Of a stretch of 64,000 nt of DNA, positions 46,377-56,095 are shown piece by piece. The notes under the pieces were generated by a model, which was not told where the DNA came from, ran no database searches, and worked only from the letters and a program-made list of their open reading frames with translations. The translations under genes were made by a program, and so were the position numbers. This stretch comes from Labia minor (lineage: Eukaryota; Arthropoda; Insecta; Dermaptera; Spongiphoridae), in the NCBI GenBank assembly GCA_963082975.1, contig OY720349.1, positions 45,551,962 through 45,615,961 on the forward strand. Direction: 5' to 3'. The first letter of the stretch is position 1. Each line of letters begins with the position of its first letter.

Positions 46377-47570
46377 ATATTTTATTGAATGTTATTGAAA
46401 GTATGATGGATTTAAGAGTGGAGAAAAAACTTAGAGTTTGGGCTAAGAGAAATTTTTATATATTTTCATGTTACTAATATATTTTATATAAAAAGTAAAT
46501 ATATATAGAAATATATTTATTTGTTTATTCTTTTTAAGACTAAAACCAGTATAAAACCTTTCATTCATATGTTGAAAAATCAAGAGACCTCTACCCTTCG
46601 TAATTATTATTCTAATTAATCAACCTGAAATTATTAATAATTTTAATCCCATTTTTCTATTATATAATAGTTAGTAGATTATTCAATAAAATAATAAATA
46701 TGATTGATATTGGGAGACTACAAAATAGTGAAAAGTTATTATTTAAATAAACGCGTGGCATGTTTTCAAAGAGATGAAAGGGACCCAAGGGCTGGTACTC
46801 GTGACCTCACTTCCATCCAGACACAGAGTCACCTTTCCTAATATCTATGAAAGGGAGGAGAGAATCCATTGCGGCCAGAAAAGGGTTCATGGAGCGGGGA
46901 GACCTCGCTAGGGAAATCATGAGAAAGAATTTCCTCCTAAGAAATGGACACACACACAACTACCATCTCCATCGCACTTCAAACCCCTCCCCCCCTCTCT
47001 TCTACCTTTACTCCTGTAACGCAACTAGAATCATTTTTATTCGGAAATATTACAATTCTTTTTTTTAAAAAATTTCTTTCTATTTTTTCAATAATGACCA
47101 AAATTTAGAATCGCTTTCAATATATCTAGAGTGCCTATAAATTATTTAAAATAATATAAATTTCTCAAATAAATCATCTTTTGAAGTTAAAGATTAAAAA
47201 ATACATATATACTTATCATAAAAATAATTTTAAAAGTTATTAAATAAATATAACTTTAATAATAATAATTATTCACACATAATTCTTTAGGCTTAATCAT
47301 TTTCATTTGCTTTCGCAGTCAATCACTTAAATATATATTAGAAACGATTACTAATATTTTTTTTTATTAATATAATTAAATAAAAATAAAATTTTTAATT
47401 GAATAGAACGGCCTTGTTTTAAATGCTTGTTAGAAAATTTTAATGTTAACGCACATTTTATTTATTTTAACAAATAATTCTTAATAAAAATAATTAAAAA
47501 TTATCTTTTCCTAAATTAAATTTTAACTATATAGGGTTTACAAAAAAAAATGTATTTTCTAATTAACTCA
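46377..47570. other. Non-coding stretch with GC-richer island
   Basis: Positions about 46770-47000 are GC-richer. The 73-codon frame there (46847-47068) has no recognisable motif. The remainder is AT-rich. Confidence 0.4.
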
Positions 47571-48239
47571 TTTTTACCGACCGACGATAGTAAGGGAGGT
47601 ATTGTTTTCACACCAAATTTCACATGTGGAGATTTTTACATATCTCCACGAATCATGCATTTTCTTAACAGAAAAAAGTATTTTTAGCATGATGTCTGTC
47701 CGTCCGTCCGTCTGTCCGTCTGTCCCTCTGTCCGTCCGTATAGATGTCTACAGCCTGAACGGCTTAACGGATTTTGATGAAATTTGGTATATTTACTTAA
47801 TGCACCAGTGGGATGGACTGATCAACTTTTGGTGCAAATCCGGAAACCGGAAGTGGTAGTATTAGCGATCGACGATAAGAAGGGAAGGGTTATTTTCGCA
47901 CCAAATTTCACATAAGGAGATTTTTTTACATATCACCACGAATGTATTGGTTTTATCCTCGGGAAAAATCATCTTCATTATGTTTTTCTTAATTTAAAAT
48001 TATATGACGTCACCCAGCCCTTCATGACGTCACAGCCTCGGGTAACGCCGGCAACGCTGGCTACTTCAGCTATATATTATAAATAAAATAAAATTAAAAA
48101 TATTTATGTTATATTCATATCTGTTTTTTATTACATTAATAGATATATTAAAATTATTTGAAATTGTTTCTGTAGCTGGAAATTAATTTATTTCAAACCG
48201 TCGGTCGGTTCGGACCTGGCCACAGGTCAACTTATTTTA
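47571..48239 (+). repeat. TGACGTCA-bearing repeat, long form (copy 3)
   Basis: Full-length relative of 22657-23248 with an expanded GTCCGTCCGTCTGTCC tract (47697-47738), the ACCGGAAGTGGTAGTATTAG block, and palindromes at about 48005 and 48023. Here TGACGTCACAGCC is followed by a GGTAACGCCGGCAACGCTGG insertion not seen in the other copies. The 47602-47859 frame is a by-product of the repeat. Confidence 0.82.
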
Positions 48240-48526
48240 AAACCATTCTCAATTGCTTATTAAACATCTAATACCTAATTAGACCTAATTTTTATTGCAT
48301 GTGATATGTTGTTAATTCTCTTCTTTCTCTCTGAATGAACTGAGAAAAAGAAAAGTTCAAATTTTTTTAACAAATTTATAACTATTTTTATAATTTGTCG
48401 AATATAGCTAAATATTATGTAAGCAATTATACAGAGAAAGAATTAGGAAGGGGAAAAATATATTTATAAGTTATCAAAAATAAAAATATCCATTTCTTTC
48501 ATTTGTTTCATAAATTTCTTTACGGT
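48240..48526. other. AT-rich non-coding stretch
   Basis: No feature recognised. Confidence 0.4.
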
Positions 48527-48781
48527 CAGTGCCGCCTCGATTTAATACAGTAATTGACGCCCCCTTAAATAAGCATTAGAAAAATTGACTTTATAACTTT
48601 TATTGATTTATTTTACAAACAGTTTAAACATTATTAGTATTATCAACAACAAAATGAACTAAATATTTATTTCTATATTATTTATTTTAATAGATTGTGG
48701 TTTAAATATTAAATTCTGGCACCCTTATACGGAAAAGCTTCGATACGTCGCATATTTGCTTATATGTAGATCCGGCCCTGT
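48527..48781. mobile_element. hAT MITE, about 255 bp
   Basis: The termini CAGTGCCGCCTCGATTTA and GTAGATCCGGCCCTG are hAT-type inverted repeats. The phrase GACGCCCCCTTAAAT near the left end and CTGGCACCCTTATACGG near the right are typical of this group. The flanking octamers TTTACGGT and TTTTTAGG do not match well, so the insertion is either old or rearranged. Confidence 0.6.
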
Positions 48782-48877
48782 TTTTAGGTAATATTATAAC
48801 TATTTATTAAAAAATTATAAATTAAATTAAAGAAAATGTTTTTATCTAATAATCAAAAATAGGTTTGTTCTTATGTG

Positions 48878-48935
48878 GAGCGAATTTGAAATAAAACAAT
48901 GAGCTGTGGCCAGACACAGAACCGACCGATGATTT
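48878..48935 (-). repeat. Terminal fragment of the TGACGTCA-bearing repeat
   Basis: AATGAGCTGTGGCCAGACAC and AGAACCGACCGATGATTTA match the outer end of the family (as at 40291-40330) with several substitutions. Confidence 0.6.
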
Positions 48936-49148
48936 AAAAATAATTAAAAATAACATTATATATATATACTAGCAGACCCGGCAAAGCTTCGCTTTTGCAT
49001 GTATGTCTGTATACATTGTATATATATATATATATATAAGTTATGGACCCGTATCCTGCAATGTCAGCAGAGACCCTGAGATGCTAAACAGATATCTTGC
49101 AGCGTTAGCATGACATCATTATTTTTGCAAGCACATCACTAAATTAAC

Positions 49149-49183
49149 TATATAAGACAGCTTCTCATAAGCAGTCGTCAGTT
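49149..49183 (+). promoter_or_regulatory. LTR core promoter (TATA plus initiator)
   Basis: TATATAAG (49149-49156) is followed at 31 bp, from its first base to the initiator A, by TCAGTT (49178-49183), an arthropod initiator. The same pair recurs in the 3' LTR at 61088-61122. It is likely the start of the genomic transcript. Confidence 0.75.
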
Positions 49184-49236
49184 CTCTATTCGTAGTCTAC
49201 TCACTTCAAGGCCGAAGGCTCTGCCCTTTTAGGCTC

Positions 49237-49350
49237 AGGGACTCATTGTGAGTTACCTGCATTTGCTCTAAGGAACTCATTACGAGTTACCTACACCCAG
49301 GGACTCATTGTGAGTTTCCTGCACCCAAGGATTCATTGTGAATCTCTTGC
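49237..49350 (+). repeat. Four tandem units in the LTR
   Basis: Units of about 28-30 bp with the consensus GGACTCATTGTGAGTTACCTG then CA and a short spacer (ACCCA or TTTGCTCTA) are repeated four times with small changes. They lie 55-170 bp downstream of the initiator. The same array is in the 3' LTR (61176-61289). They could bind a regulator or an RNA-packaging factor, which is unproven. Confidence 0.8.
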
Positions 49351-49523
49351 ATTTGTTATCACTAAATTCCATATAGTGAAACATTCATTGTTTAACCGTG
49401 CAATAGCACACATATGTAACAAATAATTATTTTTGAATAAAATAAATTTGAAGAAAAGCAAATTGTACTTTTCTTCAAAACCTCGTTTTTTAAAAACGCA
49501 ACAACGGGATTGAAATCCATTAC

Positions 49524-49541
49524 TGGCGCAGTCGGCGTAGG
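49524..49541 (+). other. Primer-binding site
   Basis: TGGCGCAGTCGGCGTAGG directly follows the LTR, sharing its last T. TGGCGCAGTCGG is the primer site used by the 17.6/297 group of Drosophila elements (tRNA-Ser type). This supports a Ty3/gypsy element transcribed on the plus strand. Confidence 0.85.
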
Positions 49542-49739
49542 ACATCAACACGGCAACTGGATTAAACAGACCCAGGTGATTTTCAAATCTTCGTGCCGAG
49601 TCCTCACTCCAACAAGCTTCTTCCACGAGCATCACATATTGCGTGTCAGCATAAGGCAACAACCACGAGCGCACACATAGCCTCTCGCCGTCCTTCCTGC
49701 TTACTACACCAAGTGATTGTGAAATGTGAGTAAGAAGAT

Positions 49740-50075
49740 CAACATAATTAAGTGAAATTAAAATAAATAAAATAAATAATAAATAAAATTGAAATAATTA
49801 CAAAATAATTAAAATAAATAATAAATAAAATTGAAATAAATCCAAATAATTACAAAATAATTAAAATAAATAATAAATAAAATTGAAATAAATAATTAAA
49901 ATAAATAATAAATAAAATTGAAATAAATCAAAATAATTACAAAGGTAATTAAAATAAATAAAATAAATAAAATAAATAAAATAATTGAAATAAATAATTA
50001 CAATAAATAAATCAATTGAAATAAATCAAAATAATTGCAAAAATTAAAACAACTACAATAATTAAATAAATAAAA
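49740..50075. repeat. A-rich tandem repeats in the leader
   Basis: Imperfect units built from AAAATAAATAATAAATAAAA and TTGAAATAA with AATTAC are repeated many times. Leader of the gypsy-like element. No coding capacity. Confidence 0.8.
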
Positions 50076-50120
50076 ACAGATAGAATATCTCAAGGAATAT
50101 TTCTATTTCAAGTTTTATAA

Positions 50121-50492
50121 ATGACAAAATTTTTTCCTCTTTCGAAAATAATAATAAATAATAATAAAATAAATATGGCAAATCCAATCAGGCCAGCGTC
50201 ATTACAAACACCACGCACGGTATCCATACCAATCCATACCACAGCATCATTCCTTGACACCAAATTTGAAATAAATAAACTCTTGAACATAATAAAAAAG
50301 AATATAGATAACTATGATGATCCGACTGATTTTGAAAATAAAAACACAGCATCAAATTCACCTATGCCTCCTCCACGAGGAAAAGAAAGACGTCGTGATC
50401 GTAGTAGGCGTAAAAAGCGCCATAAAGGAAAATTAAAAGAAATTGCCGAATTGTCTGAACATAAACCACCACCACTATATAATGTTGAATAA
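50121..50492 (+). CDS. Gag-like short ORF of the gypsy-like element
   Basis: A 123-codon frame is the first open frame after the LTR leader, and a second in-frame ATG (50175) is the more likely start. Its second half is strongly basic (GKERRRDRSRRKKRHKGK at about residues 88-105), as expected for a nucleic-acid-binding segment. A proline-rich PPPRG motif precedes it. No zinc knuckle or matrix-like fold can be recognised, and it is far shorter than a complete Gag (normally 400 residues or more). Position between the primer site and the protease remnant is the main argument for calling it gag-derived. It may instead be a short leftover kept by chance. Confidence 0.45.
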   Translation: MTKFFPLSKIIINNNKINMANPIRPASLQTPRTVSIPIHTTASFLDTKFEINKLLNIIKKNIDNYDDPTDFENKNTASNSPMPPPRGKERRRDRSRRKKRHKGKLKEIAELSEHKPPPLYNVE

Positions 50493-50904
50493 AATAGATT
50501 TTATCAATAATAATCGTTAATAAAAAATTAATTAATAAGAAAAAAAAAAAAACAAAATTTAAATACTTTTTAATCTTGTAATTACTTACATTTTACACAA
50601 ATCTATTATATAAACCATAAAAAAAAAATTCAGAATATTTGATAAAATTTTATCATTCAACAGATTGCAAAATTTATCGCTTTTTGGAATAATTAATTAA
50701 TAAAAATTTAACTATTTAAAATTAATTATTAAGAAAAAAAAAAACAAAATTTAAATACTTTTTGATCGCTTAAATAACACCTTAAATAGCACTACGCAAC
50801 AAACACTATCTGAAATTAATAATATTAAAATAAATAATACAAAAATAGAAACACATTAGGCCCCCAGCTACTATTCATCTGGCACCCCATTACAAACAAA
50901 AAAA

Positions 50905-51363
50905 AAAATATTCATTGACTCAGGAAGCACCCACTCATTCATCCAACCCAGCATAGCAGAGATTAGTTATCCAAAATTATTAAAAAAAAATTAAAAGCAA
51001 AAATCGATTTAAAAAAAAAATAATAGATTCATAATAAATAGAATTTCATTTAAATTAAATTTTCTAACCACTGAAGCTAAGCAAAATTATTTAGCTACAA
51101 CCCAAGCTTCAAAACACATCATCCCTTCAAATCTTTTAACACACTTAAATAAGGAAGAAAGATTTGAAATTTCAAACTTAATTAGTCGATATAATGACAT
51201 AATTTATAAAGAAAACACCCCACTAATCTTTACACACAAAATTAAACCATCTTATTCCCCCTGGTCATCCCCAGTATGGGTAGTTCCCAGAAAACCCAAC
51301 AAAAACAGACAACAACAATTACACACCGTAATTGATTATAGGAAACTTAACAAAAAACAATAA
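50905..51363 (+). pseudogene. Protease and N-terminal reverse-transcriptase remnant
   Basis: At about 50909 the plus strand reads IFIDSGSTHSFIQPSIAEI, the DSG active-site loop of a retroviral-type aspartic protease. After a stretch with stops, 51120-51362 reads SNLLTHLNKEERFEISNLI, then SPWSSPVWVVPRK and VIDYRKLN, the start of a Ty3/gypsy (17.6/297-like) reverse transcriptase. The frame ends at a stop at 51361-51363. The palm with YxDD, the RNase H and the integrase do not follow. The element therefore lacks most of pol and depends on another copy's enzymes. Confidence 0.78.
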
Positions 51364-53780
51364 ACTATTGAAAAATGGTTTCAACAATGTTTTTGGCGAA
51401 GAAAAAAAAATAATTTAAATAAATTTCAATCAAGAGAAATCTTATCACCCTCTTTCTGATACTACAACTACATATCTAACAATAATTTACTATCTTCTCA
51501 ACAAAATTTCAATGATAATTTAACATCAGTTCAACAACAAAAAAAACTAATCAATCATTCGAATTAAAATTAAACACTAATATTGAAAATACAATGGAAA
51601 ATTCACATAATGGAACTGTTTTTAGTAACATATCAGATTCAAGTGAATCGGATCATGAAACACCTGTTGATTTAAGAAAATAAAAAAAAAAGGAAATAAA
51701 ACTGATAACTAAATTAAAACGATTACGTTCCAAAATTACAAATTTAAATAATAAAATACAAATAGAAAAAGAACCTAAAAAGAAATTGAAAAAAAAAAAA
51801 TCAAAACCATAGTTTAAACGAAAATAATACAACAAATTAAATGGAAAAACAAAGAAGATTATGTTTTGGAAATCAACACCCTTTCAGCTGGTCTAAGCAA
51901 ATACGTCAATGATCATGCACAAGAAAATTAAAGCATCATATTCTTTGATAAAAACAGAATGATATCAAATGAACATAAACTATCACAGGAACTTGTTGAT
52001 GAATTAAACGATATTTAAAAGTATAAGGATGATAATAAAATTTAGAAGATAAGGTAACAAACACAAAATTCAATGTTGACATTCAGAGATTGCAATTAGA
52101 AATCGGAGATTTACAAAGGGAAATTGTTTCTTCAGATAAAAGAAATCAAGATCTTATTCAGCAAAAAGAAAAATTAGAAGCTGATATGATGTCTCTAATT
52201 AATTCATCTGATGACTCATCTGCTCAACTATGTAAATTACATTCTGAATTAAGAGCAAAAGAGAAAGAAATTCAAATAATTAAAGAAAATGATTTAAATA
52301 AAAAATTAACTGACACTATACTTGAATTAAACAAACAAACAAATTAAAGAAACCCATTCAACTCTTGAAGATACTTTAAAAATACTGGATGTGATTTTAA
52401 AAAAAAAAAAAAAAAAAAAAAATATAAATTAGAAGAAATTAATATTTCTAAAAATAATTTAAGGAAAAGAATTGACAAGAAATTTTAACCAAGCTTTAAA
52501 AGAAAAATCTAAACAAACGGAAGAATTTAATAAAAATTTATAGAAGCTCAAGAATGAGAAGAGAAACTGAAAGAACAACTTGATCAAATAAGCAGTAAAC
52601 TTTCAATAAATGAAGGCAATTCGAGAAATGAAATGACAAAAACTTCAATTACAATTCGATGAATCTCAAATGTCAGGAAATAATTTGAATAATTTGGTCA
52701 AAGAAAAGAAGATGAGTTAAAACATAAGTCCGATATTTCCAATGAAGAGAAAAATTATTAGAAGAAAATTGAATGATGAAATGAAAACCTCCAATAAAAT
52801 ACGGGACGATTTACAAAATAACTTAGGTTTATTAAAAGAACAAAAAAAATCAAATTTATTCAAATAACCCACAAAATTTTAACAAATCTTTGAATAACAC
52901 TCTTGCACAAACCAACAAACCCACTTATAAAATACCTCAAAACATTAACTGACGCAGATTTAGAAAATACTAAAATCAAAAATTCACAGATATGTTCTGA
53001 ATTAATAGCAAGAGAAACAGAATAAAAAAAAAAAGAGATTTAAATGATAAAATCGCTAATTTGCAAAAATATAAAATTACGTATAAAAGAAAGTATGTAG
53101 GAAAGGATAAAGAAAAATGTTTATCAGACTCAAATAAATAACATCAATAAGAAACTTCAATTTTGAAAACACTTGAAAATAAATTGGAATCTTCAAATGA
53201 AGAATATAATTCTTTAAAAGAAAATTGATAAAAATTGAAAAAGTGAAAGACGAAGAATTGAAACATAAAAAATCAAGTAATCAAAAAAAATAAAGAAAAA
53301 ATAAAAAGAGGAAGTAGATTTAACCAATAACAATAGATATTCACTAACCAAATATAAATAATATAAACTATTTAAAGAATACAACTACATAAATTATAAT
53401 TATAATATTACACCTTTTACAGAAGAAATCCAAATTTTAAACGATACTTATCATAAAATGATAAAAACTTTGTTAAAACACAACAATTACATTTAGAACA
53501 ATATTTTAAATTACTTAATCATAATTTTAAAACATTACAGACAATAATGACAAAGATAGGTATGACTCAATCATAGAACAATTAAAAAAGAAACCAATTA
53601 ACAAGATCAAAATGAATTAATTGTAAAAACTTATACAAATCTAACCAAAAATTTTAATAAAGAAATAGAAAATATAAAAGTTAATTAAGAAAGCATGAGA
53701 AAATTTATAATTCTATTCAGAAATACTTCTAACAAACAAAGAACAATTAACGCATTAACAAATTATCAATTACACTAAAC
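51364..53780 (+). pseudogene. Decayed coiled-coil coding region in place of pol
   Basis: Instead of polymerase and integrase, this block has Lys/Glu/Asn/Leu-rich pieces in changing frames. The clearest is 52090-52347 (85 codons, from IGDLQREIVSSDKR to TILELNKQTN), with heptad-like leucine spacing. Further pieces of the same character occur to about 53320 (for example KHKSDISNEEKN, DDLQNNLGLLKEQ, TLENKLESSNEEY). Separate stretches near 51560-51810 are acidic then basic (SDSSESDHETPVDL). At least ten frame breaks occur, many at A-runs (23 A at 52398). The character is of a long coiled-coil protein such as a golgin, a kinesin stalk or a myosin tail, but no specific family can be named. It may be a captured host gene or a decayed extra ORF. 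Confidence 0.5.
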
Positions 53781-53987
53781 CCCATAAACATAATGTTAGA
53801 AAATATAGAAACATCCCTTACCTTTTGCCATTCTACATGAATCTCTAATAAATTTAAAACATATAAAAGAAATTATAAAAGCATATAAAATAAATCTGGA
53901 AATAGAAACCTTTCTTGATGCAACACTATTTGTTAAACCAATTTGCAACATAAATCATGAAATGTATCAGTCTATACCAATACCTAT
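53781..53987 (+). pseudogene. Envelope-like remnant, upstream part
   Basis: A frame running into the BEL insertion site reads LHESLINLKHIKEIIKAYKI and IETFLDATLFVKPICNI, in keeping with the ectodomain of an errantivirus envelope protein related to baculovirus F. It is broken by stops upstream and cut by the BEL element at 53988. The last five bases, CCTAT, are duplicated at 60293. The assignment rests mainly on position before the membrane tail. Confidence 0.45.
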
Positions 53988-54281
53988 TGTAGGTGCCAAA
54001 ACGATTCCTTTTGACAACTACGAATGTACTTATACTTATTAATTGAATAAAATGCGTTTTTAGTAACAAAACGTTTTTAATCTAAAATAGACTCTCTTAT
54101 CAAACTTCATACATAATTTTTACATAAATCATAAAACATTGATACATAAATCATACATTTCATTCCTTTTTATACATACTTTTTCTTACTTAACAAACTT
54201 ATCCTAACTTCATGCATGATTCCTTCTTGTCAACTTTTAAACAAAAAACTTTAAGCGCAAAATTTAAATTTAGCACTAACA
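53988..54281 (-). repeat. BEL 3' LTR
   Basis: 294 bp, with the element's downstream LTR lying on the left in window coordinates. It matches 59999-60292 base for base by eye. Confidence 0.93.
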
Positions 54282-54293
54282 TCACCCTCCCTT
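54282..54293 (-). other. BEL polypurine tract
   Basis: On the minus strand AAGGGAGGGTGA lies directly before the 3' LTR, as required for plus-strand priming. Confidence 0.8.
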
Positions 54294-54365
54294 AGTAAGA
54301 GATCTTACTCTTACTCAACTTTTAAGAAAATGTCTTAAACATTATATAGATATTAACACTGTTCA

Positions 54366-56095
54366 CTAAATCACTGCTTGCGATTCAAGAAGACAAATTT
54401 TAGTTACTGGTCGCTGAAATATACCTAATTTTGTTTTCACGCTTACTCTTCTTACGATACCTTCTGCATCTGGATATACCTCTGTTATCTTGCCTAACGG
54501 CCAATGGTTTCTTGAAAGATGGTCTTCATAGAGTAGAACAATATCTCCGATTTTGAGATTAGAATTAATTTTAAACCATTTATTTCGAACTTGCAGTAAA
54601 GGAAGATATTCCTTTATCCACCTTTTCCAAAATATATTTGCTAAATATTGCACTTGTCTCCATCTTCGTTTGCAGTAATTATCACTGTAGGAAAATATAT
54701 CATTTGGTAAAGATACTTGAGACTTTAGAAGAAGTAAATGATTTGGCGTAAGAGCTTCTTTGTCATTTGCATCACATGAAGTCTCAGTGAGAGGTCTTTG
54801 GTTTAAAATGGATTCTACTTCACAAAGAAGAGTATATAAACTTTCTTCGTTTAATTTTTGTTCTTCAAGTAAGGAATTTAATATTTTCTTCACCGAACGT
54901 ATACATCTTTCCCATACGCCTCCTTGATGGGAAGCTGTTGGTGTATTGAATTTCCAACTTATTTCCCTTTGCAAAAGAAATTGATGTACTTGATAATTAT
55001 TCCATCTCTGAATACCTTCTCTTAATTCTCGGTAACCTCCTACAAAATTTGTACCGTTATCAGAGCAAATTTCTTTTACTTGTCCTCTTCTAGCAATAAA
55101 TCTTCTGAGAGCTTGTATAAAAGAATCAGTTTCTAGGGAACTTAAAACTTCTATATGAATTGCTCTCATTGTTAAGCATGTGAATATTAGTCCATATCTT
55201 TTCAAAGTATTTCTTCCTTGTTTTATTAAAAAAGGACCGAAACAATCTAGTCCCACATAAGTAAATGGAGGCTCGTCAGATGTTACTCTGTTACTTGGTA
55301 AATTTGCCATTTTTTGTTCTTGTAGCTTTACATTTTGTTTCCGACAGGGAATACACTTAGAAATAACTCTTCTTACAAAAGAATTGGCAGATATTATCCA
55401 ATAACGTTCTCTTAATTTAGAAAGAACGAAATGTCGTCCTCCATGGCCAACCATTTTGTGAATGTCTTTCACTATAAGGTCAGCTACCGCTCCTTGAGGT
55501 AATATGATTGGGTGTTTAGTTTCTTCAGAGACCATAGCATATTTCAATCTTCCACCAACGCATAACAAGTCATTTTTAATAATAGGATCTAAACCTCGCA
55601 AAGAACTCTTTTTAATTGAACGATATTTTGATTTTGAATTAGATTTAATGGCTTCAATTAAAGAAGAAAACTCCATGTCTTGATTATATTTTAAAATAAT
55701 ATATTCAGCTTCTTTCATCTGTCGACAAGTAAGTGGTTCAATATATTTATTTTCTTTGAATTTTTTATCATAAAAATTACTTTTTGCCTTGTCTTTTAAA
55801 TTCTTATTTTCCTTTAAGGATTTAATTAATTTTATGAATTGTAAAATTCTCGCTAAAACCTTTTTTAATTTAAACCATGATGAGTATTTATTAATTAAAA
55901 TAGAAATAAAATGTTCGTCTTGCTTAACATCTACAGAATAATTTATAATAATTTTCTTTAATTCAGGATCACTTTCATTTAGAGTCTTGTCAATATTCGT
56001 TGGAAATATTTCTTGATTCCATAAAAAATGTGGACCTTGAATCCATCTTGAATTTACTAAAAATTTAGTTATATTTTGTCCTCTTGTATATCATC
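54366..56095 (-). pseudogene. BEL/Pao pol, integrase part, in a shifted frame
   Basis: The frame is open from about 56095 to the stop at 54366 and continues the polyprotein of 56069-59755 after a single frame change. The part from the internal ATG at 55718 is 450 residues. The H2C2 zinc-binding domain uses H87, H92, C122 and C125 of that numbering. The catalytic core has D158 (VGLDCFGPF), D220 (CSDNGTNF) and E270 (GGVWERC), a complete D-D-E set. A C-terminal DUF5641-type domain (LTPNHLLLL, then RRWRQVQYLANIFWKRW and GDIVLLYEDHLSRNHWPLGK) closes it, as in BEL/Pao elements. Its product would integrate cDNA in the nucleus. The domain is intact in itself but separated from gag-pol by the frameshift, so this copy cannot make it as one polyprotein unless the shift is programmed or is an assembly error. 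Confidence 0.92.

Larger units (their letters stand above)
49039..49524 (+). repeat. 5' LTR of Ty3/gypsy errantivirus-like element
   Basis: This 486-bp repeat starts AGTTATGGACCC and ends CCATTACT. It appears identical to 60978-61463. TATA flanks both outer sides (49035-49038, 61464-61467), in keeping with the TATA-type target of this lineage, but the site lies in a TA microsatellite. It contains a promoter, four internal direct repeats (49237-49350) and a polyadenylation signal AATAAA (49436-49441). Confidence 0.9.

Noticed and set aside
47602-47859. 85-codon frame containing a Ser/Val/Pro repeat
   Set aside because: It is produced by the GTCC/GTCT tract of a dispersed non-coding repeat. 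The related copies do not keep the frame.
49524-49541. TGGCGCAGTCGG as part of a tRNA gene
   Set aside because: It is only the complement of a tRNA 3' end directly behind an LTR, hence a primer-binding site.
49333-49674. 113-codon minus-strand frame repeated at 61272-61595
   Set aside because: The shared protein part is the reverse strand of the LTR, so the repetition reflects the LTR pair, not a gene family.
49740-50075. CRISPR-like or satellite array
   Set aside because: Units are imperfect, A-rich, without distinct spacers, and the genome is eukaryotic. It is a simple tandem repeat in an LTR element leader.
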